In this document: piece after piece, positions 1 through 8,600 of the stretch
Position numbering within the stretch: position 1 is the first letter of the stretch
Layout of the letters: the number at the start of each line of letters is the position of its first letter
DNA from: an uncultured Oscillospiraceae bacterium
GTDB lineage: Bacteria; Bacillota; Clostridia; Oscillospirales; Acutalibacteraceae
Direction: 5' to 3'
Assembly (NCBI GenBank): GCA_900545625.1
Contig: UQZS01000022.1
Span: 1-26,162, forward strand
DNA: 26,162 nucleotides
Translations under genes and position numbers: made by a program
Notes under the pieces: generated by a model
The model's database searches: none
The model's input: only the letters and a program-made list of their open reading frames with translations
Told to the model about the DNA's origin: nothing

Positions 1-214
1 CATACGGCGTACCGGCAAAAGCAAGATGCAGAAGCGTGTTCTTGGAAACGGTGTACTGCACGCCCGCTTCACGAAGCTCCTTACGAAGCTGGGTGTCATC
101 GGCGACGGAGATCCCACGATAATCCACAAGCACGCCTGCGCAAGCCCCGTCCAGACGGGCCTTGAGGTCAGCGACCTGCTGCTTTTTCAGTTCTAAAACT
201 TTCTCACTCGGCAA
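1..214 (-). CDS. rplJ: 50S ribosomal protein L10, N-terminal part (cut by window edge)
   Basis: The reverse strand reads a protein beginning MPSEKVLELKKQQVADLKAR, followed by a segment with VDYRG and, later, YTVSKNTLL. This is the typical N-terminal half of L10, the stalk-base protein that binds 23S rRNA and carries L7/L12 dimers. The start is a TTG at 212-214, because a GGAGG ribosome binding site (223-227 on the complement) lies 8 nt upstream of it. An in-frame GTG at 221-223 would overlap that site and is unlikely. The gene runs off the left edge after about 71 codons. It has its own promoter and leader and lies downstream of rplA, as in most Firmicutes. Confidence 0.93.
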   Translation of the reverse strand, partial: MPSEKVLELKKQQVADLKARLDGACAGVLVDYRGISVADDTQLRKELREAGVQYTVSKNTLLHLAFAGTPY

Positions 215-223
215 AACATTCAC

Positions 224-380
224 CTCCAAAACTTAAAATGACGCTTGCTTTATGAGAAAACAAAAGCCTTTTCCGCACAAAGACGGAAAAGGCCGGATTT
301 ACCTTTATCAAAAGTAAAGCACTTTTCCTCGGCAGGCGGGCTAAGCCCTTACGCAAACGCACCTGCTGTCTTCGGCAAGC
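224..380 (-). promoter_or_regulatory. L10 leader (ribosomal protein autoregulatory 5' UTR)
   Basis: About 160 nt of untranslated RNA lie between the promoter at 387-415 and the rplJ start. The stretch is rich in potential helices and ends in an intrinsic-terminator-like hairpin. In Firmicutes this position is occupied by the L10 leader, which binds the L10-L12 complex and lowers rplJL expression when ribosomal protein is in excess. Position and architecture fit. I did not fold the kink-turn-containing binding domain in detail. Confidence 0.75.
258..293 (-). terminator. attenuator hairpin in the rplJ leader
   Basis: On the complement a 10-bp stem (GCCTTTTCCG pairing with CGGAAAAGGC, plus-strand arms 266-275 and 284-293) is followed by a T-rich tail. 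This is a classical intrinsic terminator placed inside the rplJ leader, about 45 nt before the start codon, which supports transcription attenuation of rplJL. Confidence 0.7.
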
Positions 381-386
381 GATAGT

Positions 387-415
387 ATACTAACACAAGC
401 GATCCGGCTTGTCAA
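387..415 (-). promoter_or_regulatory. SigA promoter for rplJL
   Basis: On the complement, TTGACA (410-415) and TAGTAT (387-392) are separated by 17 nt. The promoter lies just downstream of the rplA stop and drives the L10 leader and rplJ independently of the rplK-rplA transcript. Confidence 0.8.
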
Positions 416-422
416 GTATCTT

Positions 423-1121
423 TTATTCGGCAGCGCCGATCTTGTTGGCGTTGACCTTGATGCCGGGGCCCATGGTGGTCGCGACCACGCAGGACTTGAT
501 GTACTGACCTTTCATCGCAGCGGGCTTCGCCTTGATGACGGCATCCATCAGCGCGTTGAAGTTCTCCGCCAGCTTTTCAGGGCCGAACGAGACCTTGCCG
601 ATGGGGCAGTGAATAATGTTGGTCTTGTCAAGTCTGTATTCGATCTTACCGGCTTTCGCTTCGGTTACGGCTTTGGCAACGTCGGGCGAAACTGTACCGG
701 CCTTGGGCGAGGGCATAAGCCCGCGCGGACCGAGGATCTTACCGAGACGGCCGACAAGGCCCATCATGTTGGGCGCCGCGATGCAGACGTCAAAATCCAG
801 CATACCGCCCTGCACCTGCTCAACGAGATCTTCCGCACCGACGATCTCTGCGCCCGCAGCGGTGGCGGCATCCGCGTCCGCGCCCTTTGCAAAGACGGCG
901 ACACGCACGCGCTTACCGGTGCCGTTGGGCAGGATGACCGCGCCGCGAACCTGCTGGTCGGCATGGCGGGAGTCTACGCCCAGGCGGATATGCAGTTCCA
1001 CGGTCTCGTCGAACTTCGCCGTGGCGGTTTTTACAGTCAGCGCAAGCGCTTCGTCGGTATCATACAGCTTGGTCTTATCCACCAGCTTTACGCTTGCCGC
1101 GTATTTCTTACCGTGTTTCAT
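423..1121 (-). CDS. rplA: 50S ribosomal protein L1
   Basis: Encodes the L1 protein of the large-subunit L1 stalk, which also represses its own mRNA in many bacteria. The sequence starts [20 protein letters not shown] and contains the hallmark [21 protein letters not shown] segment and a C-terminal GPGIKVN. The length of 232 residues is normal. An in-frame ATG three codons upstream (1128-1130) sits only 2 nt from the AGGAGG ribosome binding site, whereas the ATG at 1119-1121 has about 11 nt spacing and gives the usual L1 N-terminus. I therefore prefer the inner start, with the outer one possible. It lies 56 nt downstream of rplK in one transcript. Confidence 0.96.
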   Translation of the reverse strand: MKHGKKYAASVKLVDKTKLYDTDEALALTVKTATAKFDETVELHIRLGVDSRHADQQVRGAVILPNGTGKRVRVAVFAKGADADAATAAGAEIVGAEDLVEQVQGGMLDFDVCIAAPNMMGLVGRLGKILGPRGLMPSPKAGTVSPDVAKAVTEAKAGKIEYRLDKTNIIHCPIGKVSFGPEKLAENFNALMDAVIKAKPAAMKGQYIKSCVVATTMGPGIKVNANKIGAAE

Positions 1122-1177
1122 AACATTCATTTCCTCCTATAAAGTGGTTATCGGATCTTTCCTCCCACGAAGGAGCA

Positions 1178-1603
1178 TCAATCTTCAACAGTGACGCCCA
1201 TGGAACGCGCGGTACCCGCGATCATACGCATAGCTGCTTCGACATTTGCAGCGTTGAGATCGGGCATTTTCTGCTCAGCGATCTTGCGGACCTGTTCCGT
1301 CGTGATCTTCGCGACCTTGGTCTTGTTCGGGACGCCCGAACCGCTTTCAATGCCGCATGCCTTTTTGATGAGGACGGCGGCGGGCGGGGTCTTTGTTACA
1401 AACGTGAACGAACGGTCTGCGTAAACCGTGATAACGACGGGGATGATCATGCCCATGTCGTTCTTGGTGCGTTCGTTGAATTCTTTCGTGAACGCCATGA
1501 TGTTAACGCCGTGCTGACCGAGCGCCGGTCCGACAGGCGGTGCCGGCGTTGCTTTGCCGGCGGGGATCTGCAGCTTAATGAAGCCTACAACCTTTTGAGC
1601 CAT
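1178..1603 (-). CDS. rplK: 50S ribosomal protein L11
   Basis: L11 binds the GTPase-associated region of 23S rRNA together with L10. The 141-residue product begins [20 protein letters not shown] and has the conserved [17 protein letters not shown] motif and the C-terminal RNA-binding domain ending in RSMGVTVED, all typical. The GGAGG ribosome binding site is 9 nt upstream of the ATG. It is followed by rplA and preceded by nusG across a 115-nt structured gap. Confidence 0.97.
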   Translation of the reverse strand: MAQKVVGFIKLQIPAGKATPAPPVGPALGQHGVNIMAFTKEFNERTKNDMGMIIPVVITVYADRSFTFVTKTPPAAVLIKKACGIESGSGVPNKTKVAKITTEQVRKIAEQKMPDLNAANVEAAMRMIAGTARSMGVTVED

Positions 1604-1718
1604 TAGTTAGCACCTCCGAAATTCGTGGTAGTGGCGGGACGGCTGCCTGCCGACCCTCCCACAGCGCGCCGCAGCGGCACGCCGAAACCAAGCGGGAGAC
1701 CCGCTTAATTACCGATGA
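1604..1718 (-). promoter_or_regulatory. structured nusG-rplK spacer, possible L1/L11 leader
   Basis: This 115-nt gap holds a perfect 7-bp hairpin directly after the nusG stop (arms 1690-1696 and 1700-1706) and then a GC-rich foldable segment before the rplK ribosome binding site. In many bacteria L1 binds the rplK leader to repress rplKA, and the position fits. I cannot show the L1 site with confidence. No T-tract follows the first hairpin on the coding strand, so it is not an obvious terminator. Confidence 0.35.
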
Positions 1719-2279
1719 TTATTCTTTGACGGTCTCGACCTGGTCGAGTTCCAGCTCGACGGGCGTCTCTTTCCCGAACATGGAAATGATGACGCGCACC
1801 GAATTGTTTTCCGTATCGATATCGTCCACAACGCCGATGACGCCTTCAAACGCGCCGTCCACGATGGTGACCATATCGCCCTTTTCGTAGTTGACCTCCA
1901 CCACGCGCTTTTCAACACCGAGCTGAAGGACTTCCTCCTCCGTCAGGGGGACGGGTTTGCTTTCGGGGCCGACAAACCCCGTGACGCCGCGCGTGTTGCG
2001 CACAACATACCAGGCGTCGTCGGTCATTTTGACCTCGTCGGTATCCTCGTTTTCAAAAACGGCAAACTTCACGAGCACATAGCCCGGGAACACCTTGCGC
2101 TCCACCTCTTTTTTCGTGCCGTCCTCACGGATCTCGGTCACGGTCTCGGTGGGCACTTTGACTTCGAGGATCTGATCGTGCATTTTCCGGTTTTCCACAA
2201 CGGTCTCGATATTCGCTGCGACCTTGTTTTCATAGCCGGAATAGGTGTGCACGACATACCATCTTGCATCGTCTGCCAT
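1719..2279 (-). CDS. nusG: transcription elongation/antitermination factor NusG
   Basis: NusG binds RNA polymerase through its N-terminal domain and modulates pausing and termination. The 186-residue protein begins MADDARWYVVHTYSGYENKV, the standard NGN domain opening, carries the RKVFPGYVLVK motif, and ends in a KOW domain (YEKGDMVTIVDGAFEGVIG). The frame stays open 36 codons further upstream, but an AAGGAG site lies 8 nt before the ATG at 2277-2279 and family alignment demands this start. It is 16 nt downstream of secE. Confidence 0.97.
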   Translation of the reverse strand: MADDARWYVVHTYSGYENKVAANIETVVENRKMHDQILEVKVPTETVTEIREDGTKKEVERKVFPGYVLVKFAVFENEDTDEVKMTDDAWYVVRNTRGVTGFVGPESKPVPLTEEEVLQLGVEKRVVEVNYEKGDMVTIVDGAFEGVIGVVDDIDTENNSVRVIISMFGKETPVELELDQVETVKE

Positions 2280-2295
2280 TCGATAAGCTCCTTCG

Positions 2296-2739
2296 TCAGA
2301 ATCCAAGCAGCCCGGAAAGCATCGCGCCTGCGGCTGCCGTGGTGGTCTCGCCCTCGGCCGCAGCGTCGCTGCCGACGCGTTCAGCAAGGCGAACCAGCGC
2401 GCCGATCCCTTCGGAAAGGCCCGTGTCGATAAGCCACAGGATCACGCCCAGCACCGCAACGACCACGATGACCACAGCCGTGCTCTTGAGCACGGTCTTG
2501 GCGTCTGGCCAAACGATCTTTTTGGACTCGGATCTTTCATCCTTGAAGAATTTGGCGATCGCTCTGCCCATGCGCACAAAGATGTTGCCCTTTTTCTGCT
2601 TGGACGAATCCTTGCCGCCCTTGGAGTCCTTTTTCGCCTTGGGCTCTTTTTTCTCTTTAGAGCTTTTTTCCGCCTTGGCGGGCTTTTCTTTAGAGGACTT
2701 CGGTTGCTCGGCAGAACCCTTTTTGATCTCGTCAGCCAT
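2296..2739 (-). CDS. secE: preprotein translocase subunit SecE, with long N- and C-terminal extensions
   Basis: SecE is the clamp subunit of the SecYEG channel in the cytoplasmic membrane. The core is visible as an amphipathic stretch (FFKDERSESKKIVWPDAKTV) followed by a single membrane segment (STAVVIVVVAVLGVILWLI). Most Gram-positive SecE proteins have about 60-70 residues; this one has 147. About 55 extra N-terminal residues are Lys/Ser/Glu-rich low complexity, and about 45 residues after the membrane helix are Ala/Thr/Gly-rich. The ATG at 2737-2739 is chosen because GGAGG lies 7 nt upstream; an in-frame TTG two codons earlier is less likely. It lies between rpmG and nusG, the normal place. 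Confidence 0.93.
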   Translation of the reverse strand: MADEIKKGSAEQPKSSKEKPAKAEKSSKEKKEPKAKKDSKGGKDSSKQKKGNIFVRMGRAIAKFFKDERSESKKIVWPDAKTVLKSTAVVIVVVAVLGVILWLIDTGLSEGIGALVRLAERVGSDAAAEGETTTAAAGAMLSGLLGF

Positions 2740-2754
2740 TGTCAATCCTCCGTC

Positions 2755-2904
2755 TTACTTGGTTTCCCTGTGGAGCGTGTGCTTTTTGCAGAATCTGCAA
2801 TACTTGTTCATCTCCAGCCGATCGGGCGTGTTTTTCTTGTTCTTCTTGGTGTTGTAGTTGCGCTGTTTGCACTCCGTGCACGCAAGGGTGATCTTGACTC
2901 TCAT
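2755..2904 (-). CDS. rpmG: 50S ribosomal protein L33
   Basis: A 49-residue protein, [20 protein letters not shown] to HTLHRETK, with two Cys-x-x-Cys pairs (CTEC, CRFC) that form the zinc ribbon of the zinc-binding L33 paralogue. GGAGG lies 8 nt upstream of the ATG. L33 is the usual first gene of the secE-nusG-rplK block in Clostridia. Its start codon overlaps the stop of a short upstream ORF (2901-2945) in an ATGA arrangement. Confidence 0.95.
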   Translation of the reverse strand: MRVKITLACTECKQRNYNTKKNKKNTPDRLEMNKYCRFCKKHTLHRETK

Positions 2905-2945
2905 TTCGGCACCTCCGTAACGCAGCGGCAAAGCCGCTTTTTCAT
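2901..2945 (-). CDS. possible 14-codon leader peptide overlapping rpmG
   Basis: On the complement a GAGG sequence 6 nt before an ATG starts a 14-codon frame, [14 protein letters not shown]. Its TGA stop overlaps the rpmG ATG as ATGA. The rpmG ribosome binding site lies inside this frame, so translation of the leader could couple to, or open, rpmG. A GCGGC-TTTG-CCGC hairpin lies within it. It may be chance; whether the peptide is conserved in related genomes is the deciding question. Confidence 0.3.
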   Translation of the reverse strand: MKKRLCRCVTEVPK

Positions 2946-2969
2946 AGCCTGCCTCAGAAAACAGGGCAC

Positions 2970-2993
2970 AAAAAAAGAACCCTCTTTCAGAGG
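2970..2993 (-). other. 5'-terminal hairpin with T-tract in the rpmG leader
   Basis: Right after the predicted transcription start (about 2994) the RNA would begin with a 5-bp hairpin (CCTCT/AGAGG, 2981-2993) followed by a run of seven T on the coding strand (2970-2976). It resembles a weak intrinsic terminator but has a short stem. It could act as an early attenuator or merely as a 5' stabilising hairpin. Confidence 0.35.
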
Positions 2994-3000
2994 TAAAAGT

Positions 3001-3029
3001 ACTATACCATATTGAAAGCGGTTCGTCAA
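3001..3029 (-). promoter_or_regulatory. SigA promoter for rpmG-secE-nusG-rplKA
   Basis: On the complement, TTGACG (3024-3029) and TATAGT (3001-3006) are 17 nt apart. It lies about 97 nt upstream of rpmG with nothing else between, and probably drives the whole block down to rplA. Confidence 0.8.
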
Positions 3030-3201
3030 GTATTTTTTTGTATGTCGCGGCTTTGCGCCTGTAAGGGGCACACGTAAGGGTGTGTTTGCGCCTTACGCGC
3101 CCGAAAAGATAGTCTTGTGCCGATCACGATGACACCGCCGCCGCAATACGTGCCGGGACAAATTATACGCTTGAAATATTCAAGCTCTTCTATACATCAG
3201 T
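3030..3201. other. gene-free stretch between two minus-strand promoters
   Basis: No plausible coding frame or known RNA was recognised here. Reading the minus strand, a short palindrome (CTTGAATATTTCAAG) lies just after the upstream promoter, and a segment around 3058-3100 contains repeated GTAAGG/CCTTAC words that can pair. It may be only the long leader of the ribosomal operon. Confidence 0.4.
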
Positions 3202-3229
3202 AGTATATCATATTTATATGGTATGTCAA
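3202..3229 (-). promoter_or_regulatory. second, upstream minus-strand promoter
   Basis: On the complement, TTGACA (3224-3229) and TATACT (3202-3207) are 16 nt apart. It points towards rpmG and sits about 200 nt upstream of the first promoter, so the operon may have tandem promoters. It is divergent from the tRNA promoter at 3266. Confidence 0.6.
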
Positions 3230-3265
3230 CGCACACAGATTTTTGGGCTTTTCTTGATTTTCGGA

Positions 3266-3294
3266 TTGACAAACCGAAACGGATGATGTATAAT
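3266..3294 (+). promoter_or_regulatory. consensus SigA promoter for the tRNA pair
   Basis: A perfect TTGACA (3266-3271) and a perfect TATAAT (3289-3294) are separated by 17 nt, as expected for a stable-RNA operon. It lies about 75 nt upstream of tRNA-Pro. Confidence 0.88.
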
Positions 3295-3368
3295 ACACGA
3301 GCATTTGAAGTTGCGCATCTTTGAAAGCGTACTTTAGCGCCGCGTCCTTCGGGCGCGCACCGCGATAT

Positions 3369-3444
3369 CCGGGTGTGGCGCAGTTGGTAGCGCGCGTGGT
3401 TTGGGACCATGAGGCCGCAGGTTCGAACCCTGTCACTCGGACCA
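3369..3444 (+). tRNA. tRNA-Pro (anticodon UGG)
   Basis: A 76-nt cloverleaf. The acceptor strand CCGGGTG pairs with CACTCGG (one G-U), followed by A and an encoded CCA. The anticodon loop reads TTTGGGA with anticodon TGG, and the T-arm has the GGTTCGAACCC pattern. This isoacceptor reads CCN proline codons. Confidence 0.95.
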
Positions 3445-3489
3445 GTTGAAAAATACGGGAGGTCCCGTTCTGCGATAAAAACTGCATAC

Positions 3490-3566
<77 letters not shown>

Positions 3567-3570
3567 AAAA

Positions 3571-3600
3571 GACTGCAAATGAAAAGTTTGCAGTCTTTTT
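3571..3600 (+). terminator. intrinsic terminator of the tRNA operon
   Basis: A 9-bp stem (GACTGCAAA at 3571-3579, TTTGCAGTC at 3587-3595) is followed by five T. Five A precede it, so it could also stop transcription from the other strand. Confidence 0.9.
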
Positions 3601-3885
3601 CTAAACCGTACAAACCAAGAAGGGATCGAACCCCATCGTCGATGTTGCGGCGGTTTGCCGCAAGGCAGAGCCGCAACCGACATATAATGCGGAAGGCTTG
3701 CGAAGCAAACGAACGAAGCAAAGCGGAGCGTCGCTTCGTTTTGCTTTTTTTATTCTTAACTTTCCCTTTGAATGTTCGATACGATGCGAGCGTCGGAGAG
3801 AGGAAACGAAGCTTTCGCTTACACTGTCGCTGCGCGCGCCTTTGGCAGGCGTGGAAGCCTGCCGCTGCGCAATATGGAAAAGCAG
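3601..3885. other. gene-free, hairpin-rich stretch with tRNA T-arm-like fragment
   Basis: No convincing gene was found on either strand. Visible elements, in order: around 3622-3635 the complement reads GGGGTTCGATCCCTT, like a tRNA T-arm; around 3644-3680 a hairpin GTTGCGGC...GCCGCAAC with a smaller TGCC/GGCA inside; around 3710-3750 a hairpin AACGAAGC...GCTTCGTT followed by a T-rich tail, terminator-like on the plus strand; and at 3844-3860 a GGCAGGC/GCCTGCC hairpin. It looks like decayed repeat or remnant DNA rather than a gene. Confidence 0.45.
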
Positions 3886-3918
3886 CAAAAACCGGCAGTC
3901 GTATCGCTACGACTGCCG
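3886..3918 (-). terminator. terminator of the CNNM/CBS gene
   Basis: An 11-bp perfect stem with a 4-nt loop (arms 3893-3903 and 3908-3918) is followed on the complement by GTTTTTGCTGC. It lies 14 nt after the stop of the minus-strand gene. Confidence 0.85.
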
Positions 3919-3932
3919 ATTTATTGTTTTGT

Positions 3933-5342
3933 TTATTCTTCTTCCGCTTTTTCGTCGCGGCGGGTGCGCTCGAAGATCGATTTGCGCTCTTCGGACTGTT
4001 CGTCCGCCTCAGGCGGCGGCAGGATCTCTACCTTGACTTTGCCGATGCGGCGCTCCTCCACGTTGAGCACCGTAAAGCGAACGCCCGCATATTCGACCGC
4101 GTTCATGTCGCCGTCCTTCGGCAAAAAGCCGAGCCGGCTGATGATAAAGCCGCCGAGCGTATCGTAATCGCCGTCCGGGAATTCGATGTTGAGCTGCTCC
4201 TCGACCTCCTCGAGATCGGTCACACCGTCCATGGTGAAGGTCGTTTCGTTGATCTTGGAGATCTCCTCATCCTCGTTGTCGTATTCATCCTGGATATTGC
4301 CGACGATGGCTTCCACGATATCCTCCAGCGTTACAAGCCCCGCCGTGCCGCCGTATTCGTCCACGACGATCGCCATTTGAATATGCTTTTCGGTCATTTC
4401 GGAGAACAGCGCGCCGCAGCGCTTGGTCTCCGGCACAAAATACGCCTCGCGCATAAAGTCCTTGATGCCTTTGGATTTCGGCAGCGACGCGCCGACGTAT
4501 TTGAGCAGATCTTTGATGTATACGATCCCGACGACATTGTCGGGGTCTTCCTCATACACGGGGATGCGCGAATAGCCCTCCTTGATAGAAAGCGCGAGCA
4601 CCTCCGAAAGGGGATCCTCAATATCCACGCACGCCATGTCGGTGCGGTGGGTCATGATGTCCGCCACGTCGATGTCGTCGAATTCGAAGATGTTGTTGAT
4701 CATCTCCTTCTGGACATCCTCAATAACGCCCTTTTCCTGCCCGACGTCCACCATCATGCGGATCTCCTCTTCCGTGACGGGTTCCTCGTCGGCGTTCGGA
4801 TCCATGCCGCAGAGGCGCACGACGCCGTTTGTGGAGACGGAAAGCAGCTTGACAAAGGGCAGGCAGATCTTATTGATAAACAACAAAATCGGCACAACCG
4901 CAAACGAAACCTTTTCGGGCTTCTGCATGGCGATCTTTTTGGGGGCGAGCTCACCCAAAACCAGCGAAAAATACGAGGTGACAAGCGTAATGAGCACCGT
5001 GGAAACGCCGCTGATAACACCAAGCGGCACCACATTTGCAATCGCAGTTCCCGCAATCGCGTCGGTCAGCATGGTCGCAAAGCTCTGCGCCGCCGTAGCA
5101 GAGGTCAGAAAGCCTGCAAGCGTCACGCCGATCTGGATGGTCGAAAGGAAATTGCTGGAGTTTTCCGTCAGCTTTTTCACCTGACGGGCTTTTTTGTGCC
5201 CCTCTTCGGCGAGTTTATCGATCTTCGCGTCGTTGAGCGAAATGATCGCGATCTCCGACATGGCAAAGAAGGCGTTGAGCATCGTGAGCACAAAAAGCAA
5301 TACGAGCTTCAGTATAATATTCCCGGGGTCTGCGTCGTCCAT
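3933..5342 (-). CDS. HlyC/CorC-family (CNNM plus CBS-pair) membrane transporter
   Basis: A 469-residue integral membrane protein of the HlyC/CorC family, members of which are linked to Mg/Co efflux or, loosely, to haemolysin C. Domains in order: an N-terminal CNNM/DUF21 region with hydrophobic segments around residues 9-36, 66-105, 105-130 and 145-165, including the family-typical AFFAMSEIAI and LVLGELAPKKIA; two CBS domains at roughly 215-345 (DIMTHRTDM, SRIPVYEEDPDNVVGIVYIKD, VVDEYGGTAGLVTLEDIVEAI); and a C-terminal CorC_HlyC domain from about 365 to 445 (DGDYDTLGGFIISRLGFLP). The tail is charged. The AAGGAG site is about 12 nt from the ATG, slightly long. It is divergent from nifJ, with its own promoter and terminator. 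The transported ion cannot be told from sequence. Confidence 0.92.
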   Translation of the reverse strand: MDDADPGNIILKLVLLFVLTMLNAFFAMSEIAIISLNDAKIDKLAEEGHKKARQVKKLTENSSNFLSTIQIGVTLAGFLTSATAAQSFATMLTDAIAGTAIANVVPLGVISGVSTVLITLVTSYFSLVLGELAPKKIAMQKPEKVSFAVVPILLFINKICLPFVKLLSVSTNGVVRLCGMDPNADEEPVTEEEIRMMVDVGQEKGVIEDVQKEMINNIFEFDDIDVADIMTHRTDMACVDIEDPLSEVLALSIKEGYSRIPVYEEDPDNVVGIVYIKDLLKYVGASLPKSKGIKDFMREAYFVPETKRCGALFSEMTEKHIQMAIVVDEYGGTAGLVTLEDIVEAIVGNIQDEYDNEDEEISKINETTFTMDGVTDLEEVEEQLNIEFPDGDYDTLGGFIISRLGFLPKDGDMNAVEYAGVRFTVLNVEERRIGKVKVEILPPPEADEQSEERKSIFERTRRDEKAEEE

Positions 5343-5381
5343 ATAGTTTGTGGACTCCTTTCAATATATAAATTTCTGTAT

Positions 5382-5410
5382 AGTATATACTATTTTTACT
5401 GTAAAGTCAA
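5382..5410 (-). promoter_or_regulatory. SigA promoter of the CNNM/CBS gene
   Basis: On the complement, TTGACT (5405-5410) and TATACT (5382-5387) are 17 nt apart, giving a leader of about 35 nt to the ATG at 5342. The stretch 5411-5569 upstream of it holds no gene that I can see. Confidence 0.8.
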
Positions 5411-5569
5411 CGCCGCGGCGCAGAAATATACTTTGCAAGGCAAAGTGTCGTTTTACTTTTTCGCCCTCTCCTGCGATAAGCCTATGCGGCGGATGCCCGC
5501 GCCATGTGGTTTTCCCGCAGAATCTTCAAAAAAAATCTGTTTTTGGCGGGATTTTCATCGGATTTCATA

Positions 5570-5598
5570 TTTACATGCGCGCCGCGACGTGCTAAAAT
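5570..5598 (+). promoter_or_regulatory. SigA promoter of nifJ
   Basis: TTTACA (5570-5575) and TAAAAT (5593-5598) are 17 nt apart, with a TGC just before the -10 box (extended -10). It predicts a leader of about 85 nt for nifJ. No clear Rex operator was found nearby. Confidence 0.7.
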
Positions 5599-5611
5599 GA
5601 TTTCGTATGCG

Positions 5612-5634
5612 AACGGGCTGCCATCCCGTTTTCT
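5612..5634 (+). other. small hairpin in the nifJ leader
   Basis: AACGGG (5612-5617) pairs with CCCGTT (5625-5630), followed by TTCT. Six base pairs a few nucleotides after the predicted transcription start suggest a 5' stabilising hairpin. The stem is too weak to call a terminator. Confidence 0.35.
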
Positions 5635-5688
5635 AAGGTGCGGATCCCCGTTCCTTGCAGGCAACTTATCCACCAAGGAGGAAATATC

Positions 5689-8600
5689 ATGGCAGAAACG
5701 AAAAAGCCCATCGTCTCGCGCAAGTCGAAGTCGATGGACGGGAACAATGCCGCCGCGTATGTCTCCTATGCATTCACGGAAGTCGCGGGCATTTACCCGA
5801 TCACGCCCTCTTCGCCCATGGCCGACTACGTAGACCAGTGGGCAGCCCAGGGGCAGAAGAACATCTTCGGTACAACCGTCCGCGTGGCGGAAATGCAGTC
5901 CGAAGCAGGCGCCGCCGGCACCGTGCACGGCTCGCTGGCCGCAGGCGCGCTGACCACCACCTATACCGCTTCGCAGGGTCTTCTTCTGATGATCCCGAAC
6001 ATGTATAAGATCGCCGGCGAGCTGCTGCCGTCCGTATTCCATGTTTCGGCACGCTGCGTCGCTTCCCACGCGCTGAACATCTTCGGCGACCACTCCGACG
6101 TGTACGCCTGCCGCCAGACGGGCTTCGCGATGCTCGCTGAGACGAACCCGCAGGAGGTCATGGACCTCGGTGCGGTCGCGCACCTTGCTGCTATTGAGGG
6201 CAGAGTGCCGTTCATCAACTTCTTTGACGGCTTCCGCACCTCGCACGAGATCCAGAAGATCAAGGTCTGGGACTATGAGGACCTTAAGGAAATGTGCAAC
6301 ATGGACGCGGTCCATGCGTTCCGCAAGCGCGCGCTCAACCCCGAGCGCCCCGTGATGCGCGGATCGCACGAAAACGGCGACATCTTTTTCCAGCACAGAG
6401 AGGCGTGCAACAAATATTATGACGCTGTTCCCGCTGTCGTTGAAAAGTACATGGACAAGGTCAACGAAAAGCTCGGCACGGACTACAAGCTGTTCAACTA
6501 CTACGGCGCGCCGGATGCCGATCGCGTGATCGTTGCGATGGGCTCCATCTGCGACGTTGCGGAAGAAGTCATCGACTACCTGACCGCTAAGGGCGAAAAG
6601 GTCGGTCTTGTGAAAGTCCGTCTGTATCGTCCGTTCAGCGTCAAGCATTTTGCGGATGCGATCCCCGCTTCCGTCAAAAAGATCGCTGTGCTTGACCGCA
6701 CTAAGGAACCCGGCTCCATCGGTGAACCGCTGTTCTTAGATGTTGTCGCTGCGCTGAACGAAGCCGGCAGAAACATTGAGGTCTGCGGCGGCCGTTACGG
6801 TCTCGGTTCCAAGGATACCCCGCCCGCATCCGTATTTGCCGTGTATGAGCACCTTGAGAAAGAGCATCCCGAGCGCCAGTTCACCATCGGCATCAACGAC
6901 GACGTCACCCACCTCTCCCTGCCCGAGAAGCCCTCGCCCAACACCGCGGCAGAAGGCACCATCGAGTGCAAGTTCTGGGGCCTCGGCGGCGACGGCACGG
7001 TCGGCGCGAACAAGGACTCCATCAAGATCATCGGCGACCATACCGACAAATATGTTCAGGCATACTTCCAGTATGACTCCAAAAAGACCGGCGGCGTGAC
7101 CATTTCGCACCTGCGCTTCGGCGACAAGCCGATCAAGAGCCCCTACTACATCAACAAGGCGGACTTTGTGGCGTGCCACAACCCCTCCTACATTGAAAAG
7201 GGCTTCAAGATGGTGCAGGACGTCAAGCCCGGCGGCGTGTTCCTCATCAACTGCCAGTGGGATGCCGCGGAGCTTGCCGAAAAGCTCAACGCCGAGACCA
7301 AACGCTACATCGCGCAGAACAACATCCAGCTTTACACCGTGAACGCGATCGACATCGCCGCTGAGATCGGCCTTGGCAAGCGTACCAACACGGTTCTGCA
7401 GTCCGCGTTCTTCTCCCTTTCCAAGGTGCTGCCCGAGGCGGAAGCCATCGGCTACATGAAGGAAAAGGCACAGAAGTTCATGAAGAAGGGCAAAGAGATC
7501 GTTGAAATGAACGAAAAGGCGATCGATGCGGGCGCTACTGCGTACGTGAAGATCGACGTGCCCGCCGAATGGGCGAATGCGGCGGATGACGCGCAGCCCG
7601 AGACCGACAAGGGCCCCGCGAAGCTCGTCAAGATGGTCGATTCCATCATGAAGCCCGTCGGCAAGATGGACGGCGACAGCCTTCCCGTTTCCGCCTTTGT
7701 GGATCATGCGGACGGCACGTTCGAACAGGGCGCTTCCGCTTACGAGAAGCGCGGCGTAGCGGTCATGGTTCCCGAATGGAACCCCGACACCTGCGTACAG
7801 TGCAACAAGTGCGCATATGTCTGCCCGCACGCGACGATCCGCCCCTATGCGCTTGACGCCGAGGAAGCGGCTGCGGCGCCCGCCGTTGCCACGCTTGCGG
7901 ACAAAAAGGGCAAGGGCAAGGACGTTTACAAATACACGATGGCCGTCTCCCCCATGGACTGCATGGGCTGCGGCGTCTGCGTCGGCGTGTGCCCGACCAA
8001 CTCCCTGAAGATGGTCCCGCGCGAATCGCAGGATGAGAAGCAGGCGGCGTTCGACTACATGGTCGAAAACGTCAGCGTCAAAGAAGACCTTGCAAACAAC
8101 ACCGTCATCGGCAGCCAGTATAAGACTCCGCTTCTGGAGTTCTCCGGCTCGTGCGCGGGCTGCGCGGAGACCTCCTACGCGAGACTCATCACGCAGCTGT
8201 TCGGCGACAGAATGTATATCTCCAACGCGACGGGCTGCTCGTCCATCTGGGGCGGTCCTGCGGCAACCTCGCCGTACACCGTCAACAAGGACGGCCACGG
8301 CCCCGCCTGGGCAAACTCGCTGTTTGAGGACAACGCCGAGCACGGCTACGGCATGTATCTCGGCCAGAACGCGATCCGCAACCGTTTGATCGACGAAGTC
8401 AAAGCCATTGCGGAATCCGACAAGGCTACGGAAGCTGTGAAAGCGGCTTGCGGCGCGTACCTTGACACCGTCAACGACGGCGATAAGAACACGGCGGCAA
8501 CAAAAGACCTTGTTGCGGCGCTTGAAGCGTTCGACTGCGACTGCGACGCGCGCAAGGATATTCTGGACAATAAAGAATACCTTTCCAAGAAGTCCGTTTG

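Noticed and set aside
5411..5688. Rex-type operator in front of nifJ
   Set aside because: No TTGTTAA-n4-TTAACAA-like palindrome was found in the leader or promoter region.
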